64,000 bases of DNA. Source: Rhodobacteraceae bacterium CCMM004. Its GTDB lineage: Bacteria; Pseudomonadota; Alphaproteobacteria; Rhodobacterales; Rhodobacteraceae. The position numbers and the translations under genes are program-made. This document shows positions 1 through 9,654 of the stretch, in pieces. Where the stretch lies: positions 620,001 through 684,000 of the forward strand of contig RZWH01000001.1 in assembly GCA_004005435.1 (NCBI GenBank), given 5' to 3'. The notes under the pieces were generated by a model. The model was not told the origin of the DNA. It made no database searches and worked only from the letters and a program-made list of their open reading frames with translations. Every line of letters starts with the position of its first letter. Position 1 is the first letter of the stretch.

Positions 1-2
1 TC

Positions 3-428
3 GAGCGCGCGACCTACGCCCGCACCAACGTCGGCAGCACCCTCACCCGGACCCTCGATCTCTATCATCGCGGCACCCGCCGGCGGCTGAGCCAGAACCT
101 GCCCCCCATGGCCGCCAGGGGGGCTGGCGGCGCGGCGTTCTCCGATGCGGCGTCGCGGGTGCTGAGCGCGCTGGCCGAGGCGCAGCCCGACGCGACGGTC
201 GAGGTCGGGGTGCAGGGCGCGGCGCGCTGGGCGCTGTTCGGGGCCGGGGCCTTTGCCGCGCTCGCGGGCGTCGGGCTGGGCATTCTCCTGGCCGTCGAGG
301 GGGCGTTGGACGGCACGGCCGTCTCGGTGGCGGTCCTGGCGGCGCTGGGCGCCACGATCGCCTGGACCTATCGGCCGGGGCAGAAGATCCACCGTGTCCG
401 CGCGCGCGACCTGTCCCGCACGGTGTGA
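3..428 (+). CDS. C-terminal fragment of an unknown membrane protein
   Basis: The reading frame is open from the left edge, so the start lies outside the window; about 141 residues are visible. The visible part is an arginine-rich stretch followed by a hydrophilic segment and then two hydrophobic segments (around window bases 220-300 and 320-370) that look like a transmembrane hairpin, ending in a short basic tail. No family is recognised. It is convergent with the next gene, with only 16 bases between the stops. The membrane location is inferred from hydrophobicity alone. Confidence 0.6.
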   Translation, partial: ERATYARTNVGSTLTRTLDLYHRGTRRRLSQNLPPMAARGAGGAAFSDAASRVLSALAEAQPDATVEVGVQGAARWALFGAGAFAALAGVGLGILLAVEGALDGTAVSVAVLAALGATIAWTYRPGQKIHRVRARDLSRTV

Positions 429-444
429 GGGGCGGCGCGGGGCG

Positions 445-1196
445 TCAGCGGCACTCCGCCGCGGCGGCAAAGCTCGCGCGCCCACGGTGGGGGCCGATGT
501 CGCGCGCGGTCAGCCGCCCGTCCACCAGCGTCACGGCCAGGAGGCGCGCCCACCCGGCGTCGGCCACGATCATCTCGGGGCCTTGGCCGCAGTCGCGGAT
601 GCCCCCGGCGATGTCGGTCTCGCCGATGCGGTGGTTGGTGACGCCCGGCAGGTCGGCCACCGGGTGCAGCCCCCCGTCGCGCCACCGCCAGACCCTCAGC
701 GTCTTGGCCAGGTGGGGGCGGTCGACATAGGCGACCTCGACCGCGCCGTCGCCGTCCAGGTCCGCGGCCCCGACCGGAGCGAGCCAGCGGAACCGCGTGC
801 CGATGAACGGGGTCGCGGCGGCCCGCACCGGCCCCTCGGCCGTGATCCGCCAAACGGTCAGGCGGGCGCCCCGGTCGCGGTGGCTCTCCACCGTCAGGAC
901 GTCGAACAGGCCCGTGCCGTCCAGGTCGACGATGCGCGGCGCCGTGTCTTCGAACACCAGCTCGTCGGGCAGAACGGCGCGAAAGGTGGCCGATCCCGCC
1001 CGGCACGGCAGCTTGAGCGTCACCGTCACCCGCAGCCCGCCCCATTCCAGGTCGTCGCCCAGAACGGCATGGGGATAGCGGTCGGTGGGCGCCTCGTAGG
1101 CAGCGGCGGCCACGCGGTCCAGGCAGTCGGCAGGCACCCCCGCCGCCGCCCCGGGAATCGGCAGCAGCGCCAGGATCAGCGCCGCCGCACGCCGCA

Positions 1197-1197
<1 letters not shown>
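445..1197 (-). CDS. Secreted FG-GAP/VCBS-repeat-like protein
   Basis: About 250 residues. It opens with a signal peptide (MRRAAALILALLPIPGAAAG). The body carries aspartate-rich repeat loops (DLDGTGLFDV, DLDGDGAVEV) typical of calcium-binding FG-GAP/VCBS beta-propeller blades, so it should be an exported propeller-like protein of unknown ligand. The frame stays open far upstream, but the ATG at 1197 gives the signal peptide and overlaps the ferredoxin stop (TGATG). That implies cotranscription and translational coupling with the ferredoxin gene. Confidence 0.75.
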
Positions 1198-1550
<353 letters not shown>

Positions 1551-1678
1551 CTAATGCGGGGCCCGGAGCGCTTCCACCCCGATTCGAAATGCGCAGAGCC
1601 ACCGCGGCGCGAGGGTTTCGACGGCGGCGCGATTGCGCTAATGTCCCGGCCGAACGCCCAGAGAGGCCGACGAGCAGC

Positions 1679-2203
1679 ATGGTCAGACTTTCCCTCGCCG
1701 CGGTGCTGGCGCTCGCCGCCTGCGTGCCGCAGCCGCAGGTCGCGCGGTTCGCCGAACCGGCCTTGGCCCCCACCGGGGCGCCGTCGCCAGACGACGCCGA
1801 TCCGTCGGTCTGCCATGCCCGCGACGACACCCCGGCGGTGATCGAGACGGTGACCGAACAGCGCCTGGTGGCCGAGGCGGTGGTCGACGCCGACGGCGCG
1901 GTGGTCACGCCCGCCCGCTATCGCACCGAAACCCAGCAGCGCATCGTCGAGGGCCGCGCGCCGATCTGGTTCGAGACGCCGTGCCGCTGGGTCTTTACCG
2001 AAGACTTCATCGCCTCGCTGCAACGGGCGCTCATCGCCCGCGACCTGATGGCTGGCCCGGCGACGGGCGAGATGGACGACCGCACGCGGCGGGCGCTCAG
2101 GGCGTTCCAGCGCGACCAGGGGCTGAACACCGACAAGCTCAGCACAGCCGGGGCCAAGCGGCTGGGCTTGTTGATCTACGAACGCGACGACCTGCCCGGC
2201 TGA
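1679..2203 (+). CDS. Peptidoglycan-binding domain lipoprotein
   Basis: 174 residues. The start at 1679 gives a lipoprotein signal (VRLSLAAVLALAACVPQ, lipobox LAAC). The C-terminal 60 residues match a PG_binding_1 fold (SLQRALIARDLMAGPATGE, then RTRRALRAFQRDQGL). The middle is an acidic linker. It probably sits in the outer membrane or periplasm and binds the cell wall. A longer frame from 1589 is open but would bury the lipobox, so it was not used. Convergent with the next gene. Confidence 0.85.
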   Translation: MVRLSLAAVLALAACVPQPQVARFAEPALAPTGAPSPDDADPSVCHARDDTPAVIETVTEQRLVAEAVVDADGAVVTPARYRTETQQRIVEGRAPIWFETPCRWVFTEDFIASLQRALIARDLMAGPATGEMDDRTRRALRAFQRDQGLNTDKLSTAGAKRLGLLIYERDDLPG

Positions 2204-2211
2204 CGCCAGGC

Positions 2212-2796
2212 TCAGCCGAGGTAGCTCAAGGGGGGCGACAGGCGATAGCTGTCCTCCACCGCGGCCCAAGCGGGCGAGCCCGCGGGGACGAGCACCATGT
2301 TCGCCATCCCCTCGTTGCGGGGGGTGAACCCGTAGCGGCGATAGACCCCCATCAACGCATCGGTGCCGCCGCAGATGCAGAGCTTGCCGCCCAGCCCCAT
2401 GGCGACCGAGACGTCCACCGCGCGCTCAAGCAGCGCGCCTGCGCACATCGCCAAACCCGAGTTGCAGGCGAGCGACTCCACATGCATGTAGACGCCGTTG
2501 CGGTAGCCGCACAGCATCAGGCCCGCAGGCTGGCCGTCCATCATGTAGGCGAAGAGGCGGTCGTCCGGCGGTTCGGGGCGTTCGGGCCAGGATTCGTCGT
2601 CGGTGGTGAAGTCGGCGGCGCTGCGCGCGATGTCTGCCACGTCGGACTGTCGGCCGTCTGCCCAGGTCACCGTGGCGCTGCCCCCGATCTCCAGCGCGGT
2701 CGCCCAACGGTCGCAGGTGTCGCGGAAGGCGCGCATGACGGTCCCCGCGTCGTCGGGGTCGATCTCGACGATGGGGGCGGCGTCGACGACGGCCAT
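2212..2796 (-). CDS. GNAT-family N-acetyltransferase
   Basis: 194 residues. The C-terminal half has the GNAT pattern: a beta strand reading MHVESLACNSG, then an acetyl-CoA-binding helix (GALLERAVDVSVAMGLGGKL) and a final YRRYGF motif. The N-terminal half is less conserved. The substrate is unknown. It stands alone, convergent with the lipoprotein gene and separated from degP by about 100 bases. Confidence 0.75.
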   Translation of the reverse strand: MAVVDAAPIVEIDPDDAGTVMRAFRDTCDRWATALEIGGSATVTWADGRQSDVADIARSAADFTTDDESWPERPEPPDDRLFAYMMDGQPAGLMLCGYRNGVYMHVESLACNSGLAMCAGALLERAVDVSVAMGLGGKLCICGGTDALMGVYRRYGFTPRNEGMANMVLVPAGSPAWAAVEDSYRLSPPLSYLG

Positions 2797-2897
2797 GGGC
2801 CGATCCTCGGTCAGGTCGCACCATCATAGGGCGAACCGCCCAACGCGAAAAGGGCGCCCGGCGGCGCCCCCTCCCGATTTCCTGAAGGTGTTTGCGG

Positions 2898-4358
2898 TCA
2901 GCCCACGGGCAGCGCCACGAACCTCGGCTGGCCGTCGCGGCGGATGAGGAGCAGGATCGACTTGCGCCCCGCATCCTGCGCCGCCTCGATCCGCTCTTCC
3001 AAATCCGCGGGGCTCGCCACCTTCTGCTGGCCCGCCTCGGTGATCACGTCGCCCGAGCGGATGCCCTTCTCATAGGCTTCGCTGTCCTCGGCCACGTCCA
3101 TGACGGCCAGACCGTCCTGCCCCTCGCTGAGGCCGAGCTGCTCGCGCAGTTCGGGGGTCAGCGACGAGATGGTGAGGCCCAGGACCTCGTCCTCGAGCGG
3201 TTCGTTGGCGGGGGCCGAGGCCGGCACCGCCTCGGCCTCTTCGCGGCGGCCGAGCGTGACCCGCAGCGTCTCGGTCGAGCCGTCGCGCCAGACCTTGACC
3301 CGCACGGTGGCGCCCACGGCGGTGTTGCCCACCCGGCGGACCAGGTCGCGGGTGTCCTCCACGTCGACGCCGTCGAAGGACATGATGACGTCGCCCGACT
3401 CCATCCCCGCCTCGGCGGCAGGACCCTCGGGCACATCGGTGACCAGCGCGCCGGCGGCGGCCTCCAGCCCCAGGCTCTCGGCGATGTCCGGCGTCACGTC
3501 CTGGATGCGCACGCCCAGCCAGCCGCGGCGCGTCTCGCCGAACTCGCGGAGCTGATCGACCACCCTGGTCACGACGTTCGACGACATGGCAAAGCCGATG
3601 CCGATGGAACCGCCGTTGGGGCTGAGGATCGCGGTGTTCACTCCGATCACCTCGCCCTCCATGTTAAAGAGCGGGCCGCCAGAGTTGCCGCGGTTGATGG
3701 CGGCGTCCGTCTGGATGTAGTCGTCGTAAGTGCCGCTGAGCGCCCGGTTGCGCGCCGACACGATCCCGGCCGAGACGGAAAAGCCCTGGCCCAGCGGGTT
3801 GCCCATGGCCATCACCCAGTCGCCCACGCGCATCGAATCGCTGTCGCCCCACGGCACCGGCTTGAGCGGCGCGTCCGACGCGACCTTGAGCAGTGCGATG
3901 TCGGTGTTGGGGTCGGTGCCGATGATCTCGGCCACCAGCTCCTCGCCGTTGAAGAACTCGATGTTGATCTCGTCGGCCCCGTCGATGACGTGGTTGTTGG
4001 TGACGATATAGCCGTCCTCGGAGATGACGAAGCCCGAGCCCAACGCCTGGCTGCGCCGCGGACGGTCGCGGTCGCCCTGCTGGTTGCGGTCCTGGAAGTC
4101 GCGGAAGAAATCCTCGAAGGGCGAGCCGTCAGGCACCTGCGGCAGCGGCCCGCCGCGCGAGGCGACGGTGGTGGAGGTGGTGATGTTCACCACCGAATCG
4201 GAGATCTGTTCGGCCAAGGGGGCAAAGCTCTCGGGCGCGCTCTGCGCCTGCGTGGCCAGGGCCTGCGCCAACGCCAACGCCAGGCCGAAGACCAGGGCGG
4301 CCAGCGCCCGGTGCGGCGCGGGGCGGGCGACGGTCTGGGAAAGGGTTTTGGGTGTCAC
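2898..4358 (-). CDS. degP: Do-family periplasmic serine protease/chaperone DegP (HtrA)
   Basis: 486 residues, the usual length for the family. It degrades or refolds misfolded envelope proteins. There is an N-terminal signal segment (residues about 17-38). The catalytic triad is visible as His123 (NNHVIDGAD), Asp153 (NTDIALLKV) and Ser226 (NRGNSGGPL), followed by two PDZ domains (about 280-370 and 390-480). The start is GTG with an AAAGGAG site six bases upstream. It follows hflK-hflC-DUF2065 on the same strand, the order I expect in alphaproteobacteria, so envelope and membrane protein quality control are grouped. A separate promoter candidate lies upstream. Confidence 0.96.
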   Translation of the reverse strand: MTPKTLSQTVARPAPHRALAALVFGLALALAQALATQAQSAPESFAPLAEQISDSVVNITTSTTVASRGGPLPQVPDGSPFEDFFRDFQDRNQQGDRDRPRRSQALGSGFVISEDGYIVTNNHVIDGADEINIEFFNGEELVAEIIGTDPNTDIALLKVASDAPLKPVPWGDSDSMRVGDWVMAMGNPLGQGFSVSAGIVSARNRALSGTYDDYIQTDAAINRGNSGGPLFNMEGEVIGVNTAILSPNGGSIGIGFAMSSNVVTRVVDQLREFGETRRGWLGVRIQDVTPDIAESLGLEAAAGALVTDVPEGPAAEAGMESGDVIMSFDGVDVEDTRDLVRRVGNTAVGATVRVKVWRDGSTETLRVTLGRREEAEAVPASAPANEPLEDEVLGLTISSLTPELREQLGLSEGQDGLAVMDVAEDSEAYEKGIRSGDVITEAGQQKVASPADLEERIEAAQDAGRKSILLLIRRDGQPRFVALPVG

Positions 4359-4458
4359 ACCGGTCTCCTTTGAACCATGCGGGTGTCTTGTCTAGCGGCG
4401 CCCGGGCCCGCGTGGCGGTGGGGCCTGTGGCCGGGGCGCAACGATCCTTAGGTTTCTG

Positions 4459-4486
4459 TAGATAGGCGGTGCAAAGTGCAACGCAA
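4459..4486 (-). promoter_or_regulatory. Candidate housekeeping promoter for degP
   Basis: Read on the minus strand there is TTGCGT, 16 bases, then TATCTA, about 100 bases upstream of the degP start. This fits a weak sigma-70-type promoter in the 182-base gap after the DUF2065 gene. It is motif evidence only. Confidence 0.35.
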
Positions 4487-4540
4487 ACCCTGCGCCGGGG
4501 TTCTCAACAGCGCGTGAGGCGGCCGTGCGCAGGGCCCGGG

Positions 4541-4735
4541 TCACAGCCCGAGGCTCCGCGCCAGGGTGACGAGCGCCACGCCCACCGCCAGCGCCAAGAG
4601 GCCGATGAGGCGGCGCGCCTCCGGCGGCACGCGTCGGATCGCCTCCAGCACCTCGTCCAGACGCGAAGGGGCCAGTGCGAACACCAGCCCCTCCACCACC
4701 AACACCAGCCCGAGAGCCAGGACGATCCAGGCCAT
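4541..4735 (-). CDS. DUF2065 family small membrane protein
   Basis: 64 residues with two hydrophobic helices (MAWIVLALGLVLVVEGLVFA and LIGLLALAVGVALVTLARS) separated by a short basic amphipathic loop. It is an inner membrane protein of unknown function. Its ATG overlaps the hflC stop (TGATG), so it is translated as the third cistron of hflK-hflC. That position is the usual context for DUF2065 and suggests an accessory role with the HflKC complex. Confidence 0.88.
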   Translation of the reverse strand: MAWIVLALGLVLVVEGLVFALAPSRLDEVLEAIRRVPPEARRLIGLLALAVGVALVTLARSLGL

Positions 4736-5763
4736 CAGTTCGAGGGCGTCTCGGTCGTCTCGTCGGCCGGGATGTCCTCCTCGGGCGCCGGCTCGTCCTC
4801 GGCGGCCGGAGCCGCGGGCGTGCCCGTCTCGGGCGACGCGGTCTCGGCCAGGGTCTGGGCGTCGCGCTGATCCTCGCGCGCCGTGATCTGGCGGCCCTGA
4901 TCGGACTTGAGATAGTCGAAGAACTCGCTGTCGGGGGACAGCACCAAGGTCGAGTTCTCGCCCTGGAGCGACCGCTGATAGGCGGTAAGCGAGCGGTAGA
5001 ACTCAAAGAACTCCGGGTCTCGGCCGAAGGCTTCGGCGAACACCCGGTTCCGCTCGGCATCGGCCTCGCCTCGGGTGATCTCGGCCTCGCGCTGGGCCTC
5101 GGAGACGAGCTCCACCACGGTTCTGTCGGCCAGCGCGCGGACGCGCTGCGCCGCCTCCTCGCCGCGGGCACGCTCGTCCGTCGCCTCGCGCTCGCGCTCG
5201 GCGCGCATCCGGTCGAAGGTCGCCGCGAGGTTCTGATCGGGCAGCGCGGTCTGCTTGAGCCGCACGTCGATCACTTCCAGCCCCAGGTCCTGGGATCGCA
5301 GGCGGGCCTGGTCGCGGATCCGCACCATCAGCGCGGCACGGTCGGCCGACAGGATGGTGTTCGAGGTCACCCCGTCCGAACCCAGAACCGCTCGGGTCTG
5401 GGTCGTGAGGATCGACGCCAGCCGGTTCTCGGCCGCACGCACGCCGCCCACGCCCACGGCGCGGCGGAACTGCTCGACATCGGCGATGCGGTAGCGGGCG
5501 AAGGCGTCGACCACCAGTCGGCGGTCGTCCGACGGCGTCACCTCGATCGGATCCGTGTCGAGCGACAGGATCCGGTCGTCGTAGCGCACGACCTCCTGGA
5601 TCAGCGGGATCTTGAAGGCGAGCCCCGGATCTTCTTTGACCGCGCGGATCTGGCCGAACTGGAGGACCAGCGCCTTTTCACGCTCGTCGACGATGAACAC
5701 CGAGCTGAGGCCGATGGCGCCCAGAATGACGATGATCGGGAGGAGTATGGTCGCTTTGCGCAT
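4735..5763 (-). CDS. hflC: HflC, SPFH-domain subunit of the HflKC complex
   Basis: 342 residues. HflC and HflK form a large membrane cage that modulates the FtsH protease. An N-terminal membrane anchor (ILLPIIVILGAIGLSSVFIV) is followed by a prohibitin/SPFH domain and a long charged helical region with coiled-coil character, then an acidic alanine- and proline-rich tail of about 40 residues. Start and stop overlap both neighbours by TGATG, so hflK, hflC and DUF2065 are tightly coupled. Confidence 0.95.
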   Translation of the reverse strand: MRKATILLPIIVILGAIGLSSVFIVDEREKALVLQFGQIRAVKEDPGLAFKIPLIQEVVRYDDRILSLDTDPIEVTPSDDRRLVVDAFARYRIADVEQFRRAVGVGGVRAAENRLASILTTQTRAVLGSDGVTSNTILSADRAALMVRIRDQARLRSQDLGLEVIDVRLKQTALPDQNLAATFDRMRAEREREATDERARGEEAAQRVRALADRTVVELVSEAQREAEITRGEADAERNRVFAEAFGRDPEFFEFYRSLTAYQRSLQGENSTLVLSPDSEFFDYLKSDQGRQITAREDQRDAQTLAETASPETGTPAAPAAEDEPAPEEDIPADETTETPSN

Positions 5764-6893
5764 CAGTTCGACCCCCCGCTCGTGCCGCGGCGCAACTCGT
5801 TCAGCGGCAGGTATGGCACGACGCCCTGGCCGCCACCGCTCTGCTCGTCGAGGATCACTTTGTCCACGCGGCCCAACACCTCTTCCATGGTTTCAAGATA
5901 AAGCCGCTTGCGCGTCACTTCGGGCGCGCGCTGATACTCGGTCAGAACGGCGGAAAAGCGGCTGGCCTCACCCTGGGCCTCGTTGACGACCCGGGCGCGA
6001 TACGCCTCGGCCTGTTCCAACAGCGACGCCGCCTCGCCGCGGGCGCCGGCGAGCACACGGTTGGCGTAGGCGTCGGCCTGACGCTCCAGCCGGTCGCGCT
6101 CTTGCTCGGCCGCCTGAACGTCGCGGAAGGCGTCGATCACCTCGTTCGGGGGGTCGGCCTTGTCGAGGTTGAGGCGGACGATATTGACGCCGGAATCGTA
6201 GGTGTCGAGCGTGTCCTGGATCAGCTGCTGCACGGTCGACGCGATCAGATCGCGGTCGCGGTTCAAGATCGGCGCCAGTTCGGACTGGGCGATGACCTCG
6301 CGCATGGCCGATTCGCTCACCGCGCGGATGGTCTGCTGCGGCTCGGCGAGGTTGAACAGGAACAGGGCGGGATCCGAGATGTTCCACACGACCTGGAAGT
6401 CGATGTCGACGATGTTCTCGTCGGTGGTCAGCATCAGGCCGTCGTCGCGCCCGGCACCGCGGCCCACGCCGATGTCCTCGGTGCTCTCGCGCGTCACCGG
6501 CAACACCTCGGCCGTGACCAGGGGCCAGGGGGCGAAGTTCAGCCCGGGATTGCCGGTCGCCGAGTATTCCCCGAGGAACAGCTCGACCGACTGCTCTTCG
6601 GGCCGGACGGTGTAGAAGCTCGCGAACACCCACAGACCGACCAAGAGCAGCCCGCCGATGACGAAGGTGCCGCGGCTCACTCCGCCGCCACCGCCGCCGC
6701 CGCCGGGGCCGTTCGGGCGTCCGCCGCCGCGGCCGCCCATCAGGACGCGCAACTGCTCCTGCCCCTTCTTCACGATTTCGTCGATGTCGGGCACCTGGCC
6801 CTCTCCGGGCCGGCGCGGGCCGCTTGGGCGGCGGTCGTCGCCCCCGCCGCCGCGCGGTCCGCCGCCCCAGGGGCCGCCGTTGTTACCTGCCAT
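5763..6893 (-). CDS. hflK: HflK, SPFH-domain subunit of the HflKC complex
   Basis: 376 residues and the first gene of the hflK-hflC-DUF2065-degP run. A glycine-rich cytoplasmic head (about 75 residues, with GGGGGGG runs) leads to one transmembrane helix (FVIGGLLLVGLWVFASFYTV). An SPFH domain and a long coiled-coil region with EQERDRLERQADAYANRV follow. It partners HflC in the FtsH-associated membrane microdomain. The 105 bases upstream, up to the gor stop, must hold its promoter. Confidence 0.95.
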   Translation of the reverse strand: MAGNNGGPWGGGPRGGGGDDRRPSGPRRPGEGQVPDIDEIVKKGQEQLRVLMGGRGGGRPNGPGGGGGGGGVSRGTFVIGGLLLVGLWVFASFYTVRPEEQSVELFLGEYSATGNPGLNFAPWPLVTAEVLPVTRESTEDIGVGRGAGRDDGLMLTTDENIVDIDFQVVWNISDPALFLFNLAEPQQTIRAVSESAMREVIAQSELAPILNRDRDLIASTVQQLIQDTLDTYDSGVNIVRLNLDKADPPNEVIDAFRDVQAAEQERDRLERQADAYANRVLAGARGEAASLLEQAEAYRARVVNEAQGEASRFSAVLTEYQRAPEVTRKRLYLETMEEVLGRVDKVILDEQSGGGQGVVPYLPLNELRRGTSGGSN

Positions 6894-6998
6894 GGGTCTG
6901 GTCTCGTCCCTTCAGTGATCGTCGGATGATAATGGCACAGCCGGGGCCTGGCCGCCGGCACATCTCATGGGTCATAGGTGTGGCGATCGCGGACATAT

Positions 6999-8480
6999 TC
7001 AAGCGCTACGGATCGGCACAGCCATCGTCACCAGCTCTTCGGCGACGGTGGGATGGACGGCGCAGGTCGCGTCGAACTGCTCCTTGGTCAGCCCGGCCTT
7101 GACCGCGATTCCGGCCAGCTGGATCATCTCGCCCGCATGGTCCGCGACGATATGGCAGCCCAGCACGCGGCGGCTGTCCTTCGACACCACGAGCTTGAAC
7201 AGCACCCGGTCCTGGCGTCCGGCAAAGGCCTGCTGCATCGGGCGGAACGACGTGCAGTAGATGTCGACCGGTTCCTGATCGCGGGCCTCTTCCTCGGTCA
7301 GGCCGACGGTCCCCAGCTCGGGCTGGGTGAACACCGCCGAGGGGACCAGCGCGTGGTCTGGCTTGGTCGGGTTGCCTTTGAACACCGTTTCGGTGAACGC
7401 CATGCCCTCGCGGATCGCCACCGGGGTGAGCTGGATGCGGTCGGTGACGTCGCCGATGGCGTAGATCGACGGCACGCTGGTCTGGCTGTAGTCGTCGACC
7501 AGGATCTCGCCGCGGCGCCCGGTCGTGACGCCGGCCTCCTCCAGGCCCAGACCCGAGGTGTTGGGCGCGCGCCCGGTGGCAAAGATCACGTGGTCGAAGC
7601 TGCGCGCGCTGCCGTTGGTGGCCTTGACCCAGACCGGCCCGCCGGGACGCGCTGTCGCCGAGGGGCGGGCGGGCTCCACCACCGTCGCGGTGGCGTCGCC
7701 GACGCCCACGGGGGCGCCCATGGCGGCGTCGGACCCGGTCCCCACGGGGCCCTCGGGCGCCTCGCTCGCGGGCCGCAGGTCGACGATGTTGGTGCCGAGA
7801 TGCAGGTCGATGCCGCGGGCCTGCATCATCTCCGAAATCAGGCCCCGCGCCTCGTCGTCGAAGCCGCGCAGGATCTGCGCGCCGCGATAGTGCTGCGTCA
7901 CCTCCACGCCCAGGCCGCTGAGGATACAGGCGAATTCGCAGGCGATGTAGCCGCCGCCGACGATCAGCACGGACTTGGGCAGCGCGTCGAGTTGAAAGAT
8001 GTCGTCGGAGACCAGGCCGAGATGCGCGTTGGCGATTTCGGGGCGCACGGGGTGGCCGCCGACGGCGATCAGGATGTGCTTGGCCGTCACCGTCCGGCCG
8101 CCGTCCAGCCGCACGGTGTGGGGGTCGGCCAGCGACGCGCGGGCGTCGTGGATATCGACGCCGCTTTTGTCCAGGAGACTGCGATAGACCTCTTCCAGCC
8201 GGTCGAGTTCGGCATGAAGCTTGTCGCGAAAGGGGGCCCAGCGGAATGTGCCGTCGGGGAAATCCCAGCCATAGCTGCGCGCGTCGGCGAAGGTGTCGCG
8301 ATAGGTCGAGGCGAAGACCATGAGCTTTTTCGGAACGCAGCCGCGGATGACGCAGGTGCCGCCCATCCGGCTCTCTTCGGCCAGGCCGACCTTGGCCCCC
8401 GTCGCCGCGGCGGTGCGCGCCGCCCGGACGCCCCCGGACCCGCCGCCGATGACAAAGAGGTCGTAGTCGAAGTCGGCCAT
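6999..8480 (-). CDS. gor: Glutathione-disulfide reductase
   Basis: 493 residues. It reduces glutathione disulfide with NADPH. Visible are the FAD-binding GGGSGG near the N-terminus, the redox pair in GGTCVIRGCVPKK, a second Rossmann motif (VLIVGGGYIACEFA) and the C-terminal HPTVAEE proton-relay motif. The start at 8480 was chosen because the FAD motif follows at once, although the frame is open for 216 bases more. An alanine/proline/glycine-rich stretch of about 40-45 residues interrupts the protein just before the ATGRAPN segment, making it longer than the usual 450. It follows rpiA on the same strand. Confidence 0.95.
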   Translation of the reverse strand: MADFDYDLFVIGGGSGGVRAARTAAATGAKVGLAEESRMGGTCVIRGCVPKKLMVFASTYRDTFADARSYGWDFPDGTFRWAPFRDKLHAELDRLEEVYRSLLDKSGVDIHDARASLADPHTVRLDGGRTVTAKHILIAVGGHPVRPEIANAHLGLVSDDIFQLDALPKSVLIVGGGYIACEFACILSGLGVEVTQHYRGAQILRGFDDEARGLISEMMQARGIDLHLGTNIVDLRPASEAPEGPVGTGSDAAMGAPVGVGDATATVVEPARPSATARPGGPVWVKATNGSARSFDHVIFATGRAPNTSGLGLEEAGVTTGRRGEILVDDYSQTSVPSIYAIGDVTDRIQLTPVAIREGMAFTETVFKGNPTKPDHALVPSAVFTQPELGTVGLTEEEARDQEPVDIYCTSFRPMQQAFAGRQDRVLFKLVVSKDSRRVLGCHIVADHAGEMIQLAGIAVKAGLTKEQFDATCAVHPTVAEELVTMAVPIRSA

Positions 8481-8622
8481 GGTCGGGGCTCCATCTGCTG
8501 CGGCGCCCCCTTCTGGCATGGCCGCGGGCGGGAGGGAAGGTCTGGGCCGCCCCATGGGCCAGGTCCGGGCCTGCGGCGCGTTCGCGCGGCCCCGGGGGTG
8601 GGCGGACGCGCCGCCGCGCGGA

Positions 8623-9411
8623 TCAGTCGCCGAGGTCCGAGAAGAGGTTGTCGTCGTCGACAAAGGCGATGCGGTCCTCCTCGCGGGTGCCCGCATTGAT
8701 GTCGCGGACCTCGACCCGGCCGTCGCCGTGGCCGATCACCACCACGTCGCAGATGTCGATGAACAGGCCGTTCTCGACCACCCCGGGGATCTGGTTGAGG
8801 ATCAGGGCCAATTGCCGCGCATTGCCGATGCGGCGCAGGTGCAGGTCCAGGATGTGGTTGCCTTCGTCGGTGACGTAGGGGCGGTCGCCGTTCAGGCGCA
8901 GCGACACGCTCTCGCCCAGGACGTCCATGGACGACAGCGTCTCCTCGATCAGCGCCTTGGTGGTCTGCCAGCCGAAGGGCACCACCTCCGCCGGAAGGGG
9001 GAAGGCGCCCAGCGTGTCGACCTGCTTGGACCGGTCGGCGATGACGATCATGCGGTCGCTGGCGGTCGCCACGATCTTTTCCTGGAGGAGCGCCCCGCCG
9101 CCGCCCTTGATCAGATTGAGTTCGGGGTCGAACTCATCGGCGCCGTCGATGGTGACGTCGAGCCAGCGCGCCTCGTCCAGCGACACGACCTTGAGGCCGA
9201 CCTGGCGGGCGAGCTCGGCGGTGCGCGCCGAGGTGGGCACGCCGGTGATCCGCAGGCCGTCGCGGTTCACCAACTCGCCCAGGCAGCGCACCAGCCAGGC
9301 GGCGGTGCTGCCGGTGCCGAGACCGACGCGCATACCGTCCTCGACAAAGTCGCAGGCCCGCTTGGCCGCGACGAACTTGGCCGTGTCGATGGGGGACAGA
9401 TGACCTGCCAT
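8623..9411 (-). CDS. rpiA: Ribose-5-phosphate isomerase A
   Basis: 262 residues. It interconverts ribose-5-phosphate and ribulose-5-phosphate in the pentose phosphate pathway. Diagnostic motifs are GLGTGSTA (phosphate loop), DGADE and KGGGGALLQEKI. The ATG at 9411 has a GGAG site five bases upstream; a GTG at 9435 is also in frame but lacks one. Downstream gor is 142 bases away on the same strand, so the two NADPH/redox-linked genes may be cotranscribed. Confidence 0.95.
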   Translation of the reverse strand: MAGHLSPIDTAKFVAAKRACDFVEDGMRVGLGTGSTAAWLVRCLGELVNRDGLRITGVPTSARTAELARQVGLKVVSLDEARWLDVTIDGADEFDPELNLIKGGGGALLQEKIVATASDRMIVIADRSKQVDTLGAFPLPAEVVPFGWQTTKALIEETLSSMDVLGESVSLRLNGDRPYVTDEGNHILDLHLRRIGNARQLALILNQIPGVVENGLFIDICDVVVIGHGDGRVEVRDINAGTREEDRIAFVDDDNLFSDLGD

Positions 9412-9654
9412 GGGCGCTCCTTCGAGGTTGAGCACGGTTATACGCAGTCCGCACGCCGGGGGCGAGGGCCGAATTCGGCCGCGGACCCGGGACCGTCACA
9501 GCCTTATCACGAACATCAGTCGAGTAAATCACGCTAAGGTTGATTTTTGCCGGATCGAGCCGCTGCCGGCGGGAGGGGAATCGCCTAAGCTCCGAGGGGT
9601 CCCGCCACGGTTTTCGGCGGGGTGAAGAACGCTTTTGAAATCAAGGAGCTTTTC

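Noticed and set aside
8481-8696. N-terminal extension of glutathione reductase
   Set aside because: The extra 72 residues are Arg/Ala/Pro-rich and precede the FAD motif that normally starts the protein.
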